From NCBI RefSeq assembly GCF_963855985.1, contig NC_087108.1:10372001-10436000 (forward strand): 64,000 nt of DNA. Reading direction: 5' to 3'. Positions 25,801-36,700 of the stretch are shown here, in pieces. The DNA is from Ostrinia nubilalis (taxonomy: Eukaryota; Arthropoda; Insecta; Lepidoptera; Crambidae). The position numbers were made by a program, and so were the translations under genes. Within the stretch, counting starts at the first letter, position 1. Every line of letters begins with the position of its first letter. The notes under the pieces are model-generated. The model saw only the letters and a list, made by a program, of their open reading frames with translations, had not been told where the DNA came from and did no database searches.

Positions 25801-27015
25801 TGACAGCGGAGTTACTCCGAAAAAGGTCATCCGAAGTATCATATATTGCCATTCCTCTCACGCGAAGCGAGATGCCCGCATGAGCGACAGTGACAAATAG
25901 ACCCGCAGGTCGTCGGTGGGTCCATGAGGATTGAGGATATGGGATCATGAGGAGCTGATGGAAGGTACGAGGATTGATGTCAAACATCGCATTCGCATTA
26001 GTGATGTACAAAAGGCTCGAGGCTTACGAGTCCTTTTGCCGAGAGCTCAGAGTCGTTTACAGGGCTCGCCTCGTTTGTATGAAGCTCGACGACTCGGAAG
26101 TCTTTTTTAGAGTTCGAGCCTTTTTCGGGGCTCGCCTCGTTTGTATGCAGCTTGGAGTCTTTGGCAGAGCTCGAGCCTTTTTGAGAGCTCGAGCCTTTTT
26201 GAAAGCTAGAGCCTTTTTGAAAGCTCGAGCCTTTTTGAAAGCCCAGTTAACTTTTGTACTAAGATCGTTCTATTGAATAAAACTGCAGGAATTCTGATAC
26301 CTACAATAAAATACATACATGTTTGAAAAACGCATAGCGGGGCTACTAAGAAAAAAACATCCGCAGTTTTGAATGTTGCCATCCCTCTCCTGCAAAGCAT
26401 CTCGCCCGTATGAGCGACAGTGACAAATAGACCCGGACGTCGTCTGTGGATCCATGAAGATATGGGACCATGAACTGTTATTTCCAAACTTGAGCCACTA
26501 ATTTATCTTGCCAGTATTAAGGGTTATAGACCCAATATACTGAACTTTCCTACCCGTGACATTGACAGCGGGGCGCCACCGTCAATACGGGATCGCTGGT
26601 TCCGATTTTTGCCATGTTGTAAACTATGTAGTTGAACGATGGTGGCGCCCCCTTGTCAATGAGTTTGGTGGGACAGTTCAGTTTAGGTCATTTATACCTT
26701 TCTAGAGTCTATTATTTTATTTAGCAAGAAAAAGGCAAAGGCATAATGCCATACAGCCAAGTCTCCAATATTCATAAATCTTTACTTTTAAACATTTTAC
26801 GGGTTAAACTTTGTTTTTTTTTATCCCCAGGCTACAAGCGCGAAGGCATCGACCCGTCGCCGTACTACTGGTACACGGACCAGCGCAAGTTTGGCAGTGT
26901 CCCGCACGGTGGCTACGGACTTGGCCTGGAGCGATTCCTGTGCTGGCTTCTGGATCGCTACCACATCCGCGACGTGTGCCTCTACCCGCGCTTCCTGGAG
27001 CGCTGCACGCCATAA
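13860..27015 (+). CDS. AsnRS: Asparagine--tRNA ligase, cytoplasmic (AsnRS), 10 exons, complete
   Basis: Charges tRNA-Asn with asparagine in the cytosol. Exons: 13860-13872 (MPES), 13945-14292, 15329-15549, 15945-16063, 16535-16708, 19715-19843, 20610-20754, 21551-21655, 22785-22995, 26831-27015 (TAA). Phases join throughout and the product is 549 aa, close to the animal enzyme as I know it. Order: N-terminal extension with a Lys/Glu-rich helix (about residues 85-115), OB-fold anticodon-binding domain (from about 120), then the class II catalytic core. [17 protein letters not shown] and [11 protein letters not shown] are typical of Asn[17 protein letters not shown] is motif 2, GYGLGLERF is motif 3, and the end is [15 protein letters not shown]. 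Introns 5 and 9 and the 3' flank hold repeated partial exon copies (separate entries). It lies between two convergent FAS-like genes. Identity is certain; the only uncertainty is whether exon copies enter any mRNA. Confidence 0.95.
15648..15750 (+). mobile_element. LINE 3' end fragment with GATGAT tail (AsnRS intron 3)
   Basis: The sequence from GCCGCTGGATGCAGG through GAGGCCTATGTTCAGCAGTG to a (GATG)n tail is the 3' end of a non-LTR element repeated across this window. The encoded end (EAYVQQW pattern) fits insect RTE-like endonuclease/reverse transcriptases. Confidence 0.65.
15832..15924. repeat. Two-copy tandem repeat, about 47 bp unit
   Basis: Two diverged copies of a unit containing ACTACCTA and ending GTGATTCAAGGATCACTA lie just upstream of AsnRS exon 4 (acceptor at 15944). 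The second copy runs almost up to the splice acceptor region. Confidence 0.6.
16605..18675 (+). repeat. 164 bp tandem array of AsnRS exon 5 3' end plus donor site
   Basis: The last 104 nt of exon 5, its GTGAGT donor and about 60 nt of intron are tandemly repeated. Copies begin at 16605 (authentic exon), 16769, 16933, 17097, 17261, 17425, 17589, 17753, 17917, 18081, 18245, 18409 and 18564; the step is 164 bp except the last (155 bp). Diagnostic substitutions alternate, and the four-copy block 17097-17752 matches 17753-18408, giving a 656 bp higher-order unit. Each copy encodes the exon's REHF...FSYFG segment and ends GG|GTGAGT. Upstream of each, CTAAGTTAG offers an acceptor in the right phase (114 nt, phase 2-2). 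Copy 18409 has an in-frame TAA (CGGTAACAC). Confidence 0.95.
18691..18866. mobile_element. Palindromic MITE
   Basis: The element starts AGAGTAGGCGCACACCGTTG and ends with its inverse, CAACGGTGTGCGCCTACTCT. The arms pair over more than 25 bp with a short imperfect centre. No coding capacity. It directly follows the exon 5 array. Confidence 0.8.
19344..19667 (-). mobile_element. Helitron-like element with doubled 5' end
   Basis: Read on the minus strand it begins TCCTACTAATATTATAAAT and ends CTAG, with A before and T after: the Helitron A|TC...CTAG|T insertion signature. The terminal segment is present twice in tandem. It ends 47 nt before the start of AsnRS exon 6 at 19715, so it shapes that exon's upstream splice region. 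Confidence 0.7.
19872..20020. mobile_element. MITE, CCCGTATTCACAAAC family, copy 1
   Basis: Terminal inverted repeats CCCGTATTCACAAAC / GTTTGTGAATACGGGC with a shared core (AATCACAGAGCTCTATTC). Related copies lie at 30390-30525 and 49347-49490. Confidence 0.7.
20254..20455 (-). mobile_element. Helitron-like fragment
   Basis: Begins CTAGCGGCCGCCCGCGACTT, the reverse complement of the common Helitron 3' end in this window. The interior (CCCTTAGGGGTTGAATTTTG) recurs inverted at 22035-22170. Confidence 0.55.
21254..21417. mobile_element. Palindromic MITE
   Basis: Inverted ends AGGCCCAGAACAGACGG and CCGTCTGTTCTGGGCCT extend through GTGAAACG. 164 bp, non-coding, in AsnRS intron 7. Confidence 0.8.
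21690..22170 (+). mobile_element. Two adjacent Helitron-like 3' ends
   Basis: Two segments each end CACGCGTACGAAGTCGCGGG then CGGCCGCTAG (ends 21933 and 22170). The first contains the CCCACGGGAACGGGAATTAG core that recurs at 52160, 52300, 55200-55640 and 59580. Lies in AsnRS intron 8. Confidence 0.6.
22467..22735. mobile_element. Foldback MITE upstream of AsnRS exon 9
   Basis: Long imperfect inverted arms: TTTGTCCGTCAGACAGATAA with ATATGAGTCTAATAT-type sequence on both sides, centred on TGACGTCACGCGACATTTCA near 22615. It ends about 50 nt before exon 9. Confidence 0.7.
22840..26480 (+). repeat. Complex tandem array of AsnRS exon 9 3' ends and donors
   Basis: The 3' part of exon 9 with its GTACGT donor is repeated downstream of the authentic exon. 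Four long copies carry the LLCKF...EELMEG segment (ending 23425, 24243, 24859, 25586). Shorter copies keep only the last 20-55 nt. Donor-like GTACG sites start at 22996 (real), 23070, 23426, 23639, 23713, 23933, 24244, 24527, 24860, 25033, 25255, 25587, 25739 and 25965. Units are joined by a repeated spacer (CACGCAAAGCGAGATGCC, GCATGAGCGACAGTGACAAA). Copies read RIWGHEE where the real exon reads RIWDHEE. All lack the exon's first 19 codons and its acceptor. Confidence 0.9.
26155..26250. repeat. Short minisatellite, GAGCTCGAGCCTTTTTGA unit
   Basis: About four to five copies of an 18-20 bp unit, preceded by two larger related units (GGGCTCGCCTCGTTTGTATG at about 26060 and 26130). Lies in AsnRS intron 9 after the exon 9 array. 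Confidence 0.65.
26537..26690. mobile_element. Palindromic MITE
   Basis: Arms pair as ACTGAACTTTCCTACC...GACATTGACAGCGGGGCGCC against GGCGCCCCCTTGTCAATG...GGTGGGACAGTTCAGT. Non-coding; AsnRS intron 9. Confidence 0.65.
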
Positions 27016-27335
27016 ACTGATTCTTAATTCAAATATAACGCTTCTGACTGTCTTTTGTTTTTCTTTTTTCGATTTCTTTTCGTTTGCAGCCTTGCAGGAT
27101 TCTGGCCAATGTCTTGATTTATTTTATGACGTTCGAAAAGCAAGACGCATTCTTTATTTTAAAAATCTGTTGATTTTGACGATTATTACCACAGCCTTTT
27201 GTTTACGCTCAGGAGTTTTTTGTTTGCTTCTTTTGCAACCGAGTTTAAGTACCCAAAACCAGCGTGACCAGTGTCTAATCACTAGGTTTCTTACTAGTCT
27301 ATGGCACACATACTATGATGTCTATGGTCTGATGT

Positions 27336-27538
27336 AGGGCGTCGACCCGTCTCCATACTATAGGTACGGTCACATCAGGCTAAAATTTTGTCGCATTATA
27401 GCATCTATTCCAAGTACATAAGAGCTAGCTCTCATCTACGGACTCGGCCTGGAGCGCTTCCTGTGCTGGCTTCTGGATCGCTACCACATCCGCGACGTGT
27501 GCCTCTACCCGCGCTTCCTCGAGAGATGCACGCCATAA
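27336..27538 (+). pseudogene. Duplicate of the AsnRS terminal exon, 5' half decayed
   Basis: GGCGTCGACCCGTCTCCATA at 27337 matches the GIDPSPYY part of exon 10. The sequence then degenerates, and from 27436 a clean copy of the YGLGLERF...RCTP-stop end resumes. Over those final 34 codons I count five base differences in four codons from the real exon, all synonymous. The copy continues into a duplicated 3' UTR start (GATTCAAATATAACGCTTCT). A TGATGTAG precedes the copy, but no convincing acceptor and frame exist through the middle, so a relic is the best call; use as an alternative 3' end is not excluded. Confidence 0.75.
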
Positions 27539-28035
27539 AGTGGACGCCATTCTGATTCAAATATAACGCTTCTGACTGTCTTTTGATTTTTTCTTTGTTT
27601 CCTTTGCTAATTTTGTTTTTGGCCAGTAACATCACGGTCACGTGTAAAATGACAACCCATGGTGCGTTCTGTTAAAAATCTTTTGAAGTTTACTACGTCA
27701 TTCTTTTGTTTTTTTTTTTTGCGCCTTTGTTTTCTTCTTTTGCCACTGGCCAGTGTCAGTGTAGATACGGAAAACTAGTGTAACCAGTGTCTTAAAATAC
27801 TAGTTTCTTTACTGTATGCCACACACAGTCTATGTTAACTACGCCTACGGTCTGATTCATAAATTAACATCAGCGCGAGGTCATCAACACAACATACTAC
27901 ACTGGTACAACAACAGAGCACAGACTCCATTATATCGCAACATACTACACTGGTACAACAACAGAGCATAGACTATCCTTGACTTAGTTTTTTTTTTTTC
28001 GTTTGCAGGTTTCTGGCCAGTGTTAATTTGCATAC

Positions 28036-28215
28036 CTATGAGCTCTTTCAAATTAGACGCTTTGAGCCGGACGGTTGTCATGCGGATGCAAGTCCGCACA
28101 TACTGTTGGTAGGTAGGTACTTATCAATTTTATTCCAATGCAATTAGTATCATACAATTTTCCGTGTGCAGTCCTACAAACGGACGCGTCTCAAAACGTC
28201 CAATTTGAAAGAGCC
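28036..28215. mobile_element. Palindromic MITE
   Basis: Inverted ends GAGCTCTTTCAAATTAGACG and CGTCCAATTTGAAAGAGCC with further paired segments (GTTTGAGCC-type, GCAAGTCCGC / GTGCAGTCCT). Lies in the AsnRS 3' flank. Confidence 0.6.
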
Positions 28216-28289
28216 ACGCTGTGACTGCTATGTTGCACATTGCACTATACTTTTAAATTGAAATTCTTGTATAATATGGGCGAACAGCA

Positions 28290-28295
28290 AATAAA
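28290..28295 (+). terminator. Candidate AsnRS poly(A) signal
   Basis: First AATAAA on the plus strand after the AsnRS stop, 1.27 kb downstream. It lies 23 bp from the opposing signal of the minus-strand gene. Confidence 0.3.
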
Positions 28296-28317
28296 AATAA
28301 TAATTCCTGATCATATT

Positions 28318-28323
28318 TTTATT
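28318..28323 (-). terminator. Poly(A) signal of the minus-strand FAS-like gene
   Basis: TTTATT on the plus strand is AATAAA on the minus strand, about 170 nt after the stop at 28492. Good spacing for a short 3' UTR. Confidence 0.5.
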
Positions 28324-28491
28324 ATTGATACAAACAACATAATTATTTTCATGAATCACAAGCAACAATTGTAGTGTGTGTAGTGCACCTCATCTTATTA
28401 CTCAGCCTTAAATAACTAGAACAACGAGGCTATGCACATTATGCATTTTTGGTTATCCTATTTATCCTTATTTACCCATAACCTTGTTAGC

Positions 28492-30757
28492 CTATTCATC
28501 ATCATCACAAACTCCCGCGGTCAAAAACTTATTTGCATCCAAAATATAAGTGTCGCAGAGATTCTTGTTTTCATACTCTTCCAGCACGTCTGGATCCAGG
28601 TATTGGTTGACGATGGCAGCGCAACGTAAGTCCTTCAACACGTGCGCAAGAGTCGAGCGCAGGTTGTGGACTATGATAGGTTGCTCGGAGTACTTTTGCA
28701 ATGGCTCGGGGTACACCACTTCGAAGTTTTCTGGGCGAATGAGGATGAGGCGAGAGCGCAAAGGTTTCAGGCGAGGAGTGTACTGAATGGTTTGGAAGAG
28801 CCTCGCTCGCGCCGCGTTGAATTGACCACGAACATACTGCGTGGACAGCGGTATATGCCCCATCAGTGCTCGCACACAAACTTCCACCTTCTCTTGCCAC
28901 GATGTACCCTCGCAGAATTGCACCTCGCTCCGGCCTCCCATCACTCCGAACATGTGCCGGATTAGAGACTCTTGCAATGCTTCACCAGAGCCGTACTGTT
29001 GGAGCTCTTTCTCAAGGAACGCCTTGAATTGCTCTGGCGCTTCTCCAATACAGTAAACGGTGCCGTTGTATCCTGTGATTGGAAAAACAGTCAAAATTAT
29101 TATATTCTATTTTGCATGCTGGCTGGCTTTTGTAATAGTACTCTTTTAGGCTTACTAAGTATAGTAGGTATTAAGTTCTGGACATTGTGAAGCATAATTT
29201 TGTACCTAATCATGCGCGTTTCTCTTAGATTTATTCGGTGTGTTGCCTTTTGAAAAACCAAAGTGATTGCAGCATTTTTATTACTACTGTTTCTACTCTT
29301 AACTAGCTACCTCTTTCTCATAAATCAAAATAACCCTCCTTCTGGCGCAGTCGGGTAATAAGAATCTAATGCCCGTTTCCGTAATTTTAAGTGGCCCCTA
29401 CACATAAAAGGTTCAAAGGTTAGGATTGATGGTGAAAACGGGCATTATGCTCACTGATTTACTATTATCTTACCATGTTCTTCCAGTATTGACGCTAATT
29501 CCAGCGCCACCAAAACTCCACTCTCGTATCCCATCAGACAGAACTTCTTTTCCGCATCTATTTTCTTCATCATGACCTGCAAAAACAACTTGGCGTGTTA
29601 TCTTTTTGATTTTTGCTATAAATCAGAATATGTAACTCTTGAAGACTATTGAAACTTGGTAAGTAGATGTATTCTGTGAACCGCATTAAGATTTTGATGA
29701 AAAAATAAAAAAATAAAAAAAAATATTGGGGGCTCCCCATACTTAGAACTGAAACTCAAAAATTATAAAAACTACCAACGAAAATTGTTTTGAACGAGAT
29801 CTAGTAAGTAGTTTTTTTTAATACCTCGTAAATCGTAAACCGCTTATTACCGCGTAATCTTTCATACAAATAACTTAAATTAAAAAAAACAAAAAACAAA
29901 TCAATAGTACGGAACCTTTTGTGCGTGAGTCCGACACGCATCTTGGCCGGTTTTATTTTATAAAAGCGACGGGGTGGATAGTCAGTGGACGAAACGCTAT
30001 TTAAAATCATACAAAGTAAACTAAAATCCGTTATGCGTCGGGTGCAGGCCAATGGACGCGTACCAAGCCTTGGTTAACAGATATTTAAGATAAAATAATA
30101 CCTGTCCACTTTAATATAAAGAGAGAGTTTAACTTACATTCGCATATCTCTTGGCCGTCTCCTGTACACTTTCATTCAAAAAATCAAGGCCGGGCTGAAG
30201 CAGTAAAGCTGCCACCTTGAGTCTCTCACACAGTTCCCCGAAGCGATCCCAATGACCTTCTAATCCTGGGACGATAAATAATGGGGTACCCGTCATTTCG
30301 AGCTCTTCATTTTGCTGTAAAAGTCGACTCAATTAAGTTTACATCGATGATATGACGTTTGTTTCCTATTCTAAGAGCTAATAAAGAGAACGCCCTTATT
30401 CACAAACTTTACTATGAGGTCTCAGGGTGCGCGTGGACGCTCAGGGTGATCCACGAACCAATCACAGAGCTCTATTCAACGCTGTGCGTTTGAATTGCGT
30501 TTGTGAATACGCCCGTAAGTAACTTAAGTTTTAATCGCAAAATTAACGAAAATCAAACATAATATCAGTCAGATTGGCCTTAAAGGCAAGTTGAATAACA
30601 CTAAATTACCATTGAATTTGAAGTACACAATAGGGTAGGAAGAAACACCGTATCCGTAGCCAGCATCTCATCGTTGCAGATGTAAGAAAAGAACATGTCG
30701 AATCCTTTGACTTCCTTGGTTAATGATCCATTCATCATTTGGTCCATCTCTTGAATT
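28492..30757 (-). other. Thioesterase-like exons; Ser and His lost
   Basis: Exons 36-39. LFIVPGLEGHWDRF opens the domain. The elbow is GYESG (Glu2131 in place of Ser), and the final histidine motif reads VHNLRSTLA. The last exon encodes about 193 codons ending in an acidic DDDE tail. Compared with the plus-strand paralogue the length differs by only a few residues. Confidence 0.75.
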
Positions 30758-33700
30758 CTAAAAGAATGGTGATGAAATAATGATTACTACTTAGTTTCAC
30801 CACAAATACTTAGTCCAGCGGCGACGGGTTCGAACCGGCTTTCCTCGGATCTCGTTTCGGCCAATCCGACACCGGCACCACTGGGCTACTTACACAAAAT
30901 TCATTTAGAATATTGTATACCGAGCCGGAAGATGTAGTGTGGGCAGGCCTCCCACTAGGTGGACCGACGATCTGGTGAAGGTCGCGAAAGGTGCCTGGAT
31001 GCGGGCAGCGCAGGACCGGTCTTTGTGGAAATCCTTGGGGGAGGCCTTTGTCCAGCAGTGGACGTCATTCGGCTGAAAAGAACGAAGAAACGATACCAGG
31101 AGATATTGCTAATGTTGAACAACTTACTGTTTAATGCTCAGCATAGGAATGTCATCTTCAGACAAACACAGATGGTACTCATCTTTGAACAGAGCCGCAA
31201 CTGCATGCGCCTTCTCCTGCCCAACGCCGATATCACTCAAAAACGCAGAGTCGTCCAGGTCACCGCTAACTTTTATATCTATACAATAATAAAATACCTA
31301 ATTTAATACTTCAGGTGTATTTATAATTATGCTGGTTTAACTTAATCAAATAACATTAAATCTGTGCCAGGATCTGATAAACCGGTACATAAAAGTAGTG
31401 GGTTGTTTCCAAAGGACCGGATAGTTGGAATCTATTTATTTCTAAAAGAACATAATTGCTAAACATAATGTTACTCAACTACCTTCTGGGAATTTTGCAA
31501 AGGTTCTAAAAATTGCTCAGGCTATTGACCCGACATTTACCTGTGCATTTAATACTTTAGACTCCAATAATTCGCTCCTTTAGGAACCAATCATTTCTGA
31601 TGCGAATAAATTCAAATTCAAATCATTTATTCAGTACTTAGACTCTTTCCAGAGCACTTGTATAGCGTCCCAAAGACATACTCTCTAATTTGTGGTCCCA
31701 AGTATAGCTTGTCCTACCATCACCATTATCTCAGGAAATACCCATAAGCTTCAACCACGCCAACGCGTGCAGATCGCCATCGCCGGAGCGATCAAAGGCC
31801 AATGACAGGTCGCGCGACCCATGACAGTTCACGCGACCTGTCATTTTCCTATGATCGCGCCGGGTGATGGCGATCTGCACGCGTTGGTGTGGTTGAAGCA
31901 TTACACGAACTTACTAGCTATAGTCGCTATCTTCTGTAGCAACGTCAGTTGAGGTTTGCTACTTGGGTGCGCCTGGGCAACTGTAGCGGCTGTCTTCACT
32001 ACGGTCTCAAATGCATCTAACGCACTGCTGAAGGATACTGCGCCTTTACACTGATATGCGTCATCCATCTGGAAATCAAGTTACCTCCATTTTTTTCTGA
32101 TTTTCATTTATACTTACATCAAAAAAAAAAAGAAAAGAACCCTGTAGACTTAGTAGGCGATGCTAGTTACAGCAACCCGAATGATTTAACTGCGCACCTG
32201 GCAGCCGTGACGTCACATCGACGCTCGTAGCTAGCACGAAAAACTTTCGTCTTCGAATCGTTTGCGTATTCGGAAAAATGCGATACCCAGCCTTCGAATT
32301 CAACGATAATGTGACGATCTCGACTGTTAAAATTAGTTTCGTTCTACCATTTCTCATACTGAGTTCACTTTACGACACGTTCACAAGGGCGCTGTTGTAG
32401 TTTTCGTACTAAATCTTTTGATGACGATTCGAATACGCAAACGATTCGGAGTCGAAAGTTTTTCGTGCTAGAGGTACTGGTACTCGTAGGGACAGGGCGA
32501 ACGCCCCCGCTCTGGTGAGTGCGAGGAAGAGTAACATTCCAGCGAGGTGCGCACTTCATTCAATCAAGTTGTAAAAATTGTAACAATTGGAAGATTAGGT
32601 GGTTGTTTATACTCACCTTCCTTATTTTTGGTATACTTAGTTTTGTGGCTGGCAATCCGATTTGTTTCCTCGAAACACATATTTGGTTACCAAACTCTTC
32701 TTCCGTACTCATTATAGCAAAGTACCTGAAAATTATCGGGCTACGGTAAGTCATCTGTCCAAAGGAGCTATACATCATAAGTTTACATTATATAATAGTT
32801 ACAGGCTTACAGCCCTTAGTACAAAAGAAACGTCAATAGAATCCAACCACCAACCAGTTGGGGCTGTAACAGACCCCGGAGTAATAATTTAAAACTACCA
32901 TGAAAACAGTTTAAAGCTGCAAGAAAGTCCAGCAGTCGAAATAGGTAATTAAGGCAAATGTGATAAACATAATTCGGTTTGATTTGTAGACATTAAAATA
33001 TTGCTGTTCATTTTTGTAATAGGTATAAACAACCCTCCAGTGGAAAGCAGATGACGTCGGACTGTCCCATTGGCCATCATTAGATCCTACTTACTTCAAA
33101 TTTGTACATAGTTTTCTAGATAAATCATCCAATCTAACTAGAATTTCTTCTTTCTTCATGCCAGTTGTTGCTATGAAATAAGTTCCTTCAATGGGAGCTA
33201 TGGCGGCACAGTCTTCCAGCATTGACTGAATGCTTGAGATTCCATTCAAAGGAGTGGTGGATAGTTTCACTTCGGAGTTTTGATTTTTCCAAGACCTTGT
33301 ATTACAAAAAGACAGTTGTCAAATTAATCATGTTCGAAGATGATAAATAAAGAATTAATTGAATTATTTATTAATAAATTAAAACTCTCTTAAAACTCAT
33401 TTATTTGTGCAAATTGACTCTTAAAAAGCACTTTTACACGTCCCAACCCTACCACTGCTTCGGGACAATAAATGGGCCAGTGCTGAGAAGAAGCAGCGCA
33501 AGAAACTCTGTCACTATGTTGTGTAATTGTTATATCCATTAATTAACTTACTGTTTCTTAATATTTATAGAAGTAGGAACTTTTGGTAAATGCACGACAA
33601 GTTTTTTAGCGCCGTGTTGAATGAGTCTGTCTGCCAGCTGCAGACCATGAAATTCGTCGTCACAAATTATCAGGTGCGATCGATTTGATGAACACGTTAT

Positions 33701-36700
33701 CCTGAAAAATAAAATGCTATTATGATGCTTATTTGCTTCTGTTCTATAATACCGCATTCTATATTTTATCTTGAGAAATATTTTCTGAAATCATTGGGGG
33801 AGAACTATGTTCAGGAGTGGACGTACTGTGGCTGAAATTATGATGATTAATATTTTCTAAAGACATTACCTAATTTTAGTTCAAGAACTGTCTGTTCTGA
33901 AGAGCAGACGTCTGCAGTTTAGTCTATCTAGTCTACTAGACGTGTAATGCCACTTATGGTTGAAAAAATTCAAGTCTAAATACCAAAATCACATCCTGGA
34001 GGCGTTTTTGTTACCTGGGTTGGATGGGCGGCGAGGTGTCAGAGATTCGGAGGAGCACGCGGCCGCGGTGCGCGCTGGTGCTTAGCAGACGAAGCGCACG
34101 CGCTGCCTCGTGCGCTGGATACGTCACATGCGTCAGGGGTCGCACGTACCCTCGCGCGATACCCTCACTTATCAGCAACTGAAGTTTCTGTAGCAAGAAA
34201 AATCGTTGTAATTTGTGTGATTTAGAGATGCTTAGATGTGCTTTTACCCTTTTTTATTTACGAGTAGCTATAGTTTAGTTAAGTAGTTTGTTTGTTACTA
34301 TTTAGCTGTATACGAGTACCTATATAGAATATTGTTACATTCAATATTTAGAGATAGGTAGTACAATTAGCGTCAAATAGTTCCTGTTCCTGACATCCAA
34401 AGTAGCCAAAAAGTTCGCAAAACGTCTTTGTTACAATTGTTTGGTTGTGTTGTCAACTTTTTGGCCACTTTGTCACGAACTACATATTTGATGCTGACTG
34501 TATAGAATACTGCTGTATTATCAGTGATTTAGATTGCACATGAATTTTGGCACTTTCATCTCATATTAAGTAGTAATTTTTGCTTAACTTCAATGATGTC
34601 GTGCCCCACGTGCCCTAACAACTGGACGCAGGAAAGTTTTATGAATGCTACTGACAACGCCACTCTTGTAGCAGAGTTTTAGGCTGACACTGTAGGTTTG
34701 TTGTCGACACGACAAGAAGAAGAAGGACTTCAGAGTTTGAAGCGGAACATAGGTTTTCTTTATTATTTATTTTATTTTATTTTATTCAGAAAACCAACTG
34801 CATAATTAAAAAAATTACACGAATGGTACTTATAACTATGAGTAAAGCTAATTACAGGTTTCCCTTAAATAATATTCTTAGCATAGAACGTGAAAAAAAA
34901 ACAAAAATACTACATAATATGCAATCTTACCAATTTATATACCCTACACAATATATAAATAAATAAATACCACGCAATATATAAATACATATAACACAAT
35001 ATATAAATACATACAACACAATAATTATAGCCTGACCAGGAACATAAAAACCCTCGCCATGTTGCGGAAAACTAATGGTACTAATTTCTTTTAATGGCAA
35101 CAGTAACTGAAAACTTCATTGACATGTCACCTTGCATGTCAGTCTATTGCTGTCAAAGTGTAAACAAACTTTATTTTAAATGTGTGCAATTGATTTTGTG
35201 AAATAAATTGCTAAAATATTTTTATAGTCGTGAAAGAAAAGTGGTTCACAATGTGTTAATGTATTTGTCGAAGAGAAATACCAAGGGTTCGGACAATATT
35301 TTCATTGAATAATGTTTCCGACAAAGGTTGACAAATTGACTGACATGCTCTGACATGTTTATCGTATAGTACAGTCCACTATGAAAATTAGCTGTAGTTT
35401 GTTTCAACTACCTATTTTAAAGTTTTTTGTCACTTTCTAAGTTTTGAAATTTATGGAATTGGGAAAGAAGTACCGAGTTTGAAGCGTTCATGAGCAGACA
35501 TTGCAGTTGAATATTCAAGTTCTGAATTTGATTATTGATGAATAATAAAATAAATCCTACTAGCTCGATTGATGGTTTCATTTAATTTATTTAAACCAGG
35601 TTACCTTTAATAATATTTTTTCGTTAATTTATGAAAATATTAAATTAGCCCGTAATCCTGAATCCAGATACATAAATTTAGCCTATTAATTTAACACAGG
35701 TACGACTGTACTCAGTGTTGCACTATCAAATGCAATTGACGCGCCTCTATGCCAGGGTTTTTATGTTCCTGGTCAGGCTATAAATACATATACACCTACA
35801 CAATAAACCTACATACATTTTTGTCTTTAATTTAATCGCTCGTTATTTAGAATTTCCACCGCTTTATGTTTAACTACACCTTTGCTGTGAGCAAACAAAT
35901 CAATATCCCGAAAAGTATCATTGTACGTTTGCAGCAACCGTGAGATAGGTGCATTACGCGCATAGTTAGTGCTCACCTTGGGAACCATGAACAATGAAGG
36001 GAGCCGCCGACGGCTGCGCCGGGTTGGTGCATTGTACCTTATACTCTCAACCAGTTCGGAGCAATCTACATTACCCTTCACTATGTCGTACAACAAACAC
36101 AAATCCAGCATCTTTCGCCTGTCTTCGAGAGGGACCAAACCGTATTGTTTGCAACTTTCCTTATACGTCCTTGCTTCTGGCTTTGGGAAACGGTACTTCA
36201 AATGACGGATCAGGATTTTTTGCAGTCGCTCCAAACGGTCTGTGTAAATAGCATACTGTGGATTCCAAATAGGACTTGCATATTCAACAACGCTACGAAC
36301 ATAGGCAAAATAAATAGTCTTGATTGTCTTGACATTCTGAAAGGGTTTGCAGGTTCTCATTACAAAACCAAGGTTTTTGTAACCCTTATCCGCTATTATA
36401 CCGATATGATCTCTAAGAAGCATCTTATCGTCAAGATGCACACCCAGATCTCTAACTATAGATGTTCTTTGGATAGCAATTCCATCAAAGTTATAAGGGT
36501 ACATTAATGGTTTAGGTTTACGGGTAAAGGTGATGCATTCACACTTACTCGCATTCACCGTAATGTTATTTTTTTTGTAGTAGTCTGTTAGCCTATTCAG
36601 ATCTGATTGTAACTTTAGACAGTCTTGTTCATCGTCTATTTTCATAAATATTTTTTTGTCGTCCGCATACATTAAGTGTCGCGCAGATGTGAAGCAGGAC

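Larger units (their letters stand above)
27016..28491. other. Convergent intergenic region, AsnRS / FAS-like gene
   Basis: Holds the AsnRS 3' UTR, the duplicated terminal exon, a two-copy 51 bp tandem repeat (27893-27975, CAACATACTACACTGGTACA), a palindromic MITE (28036-28215) and the poly(A) signals of both genes. No other gene is visible. Confidence 0.6.

Noticed and set aside
22701..25842. Many 60-125 codon open frames on both strands over the exon 9 copies
   Set aside because: They are alternative-frame reads of repeated AsnRS exon 9 sequence; only the frame with [19 protein letters not shown] is the real one.
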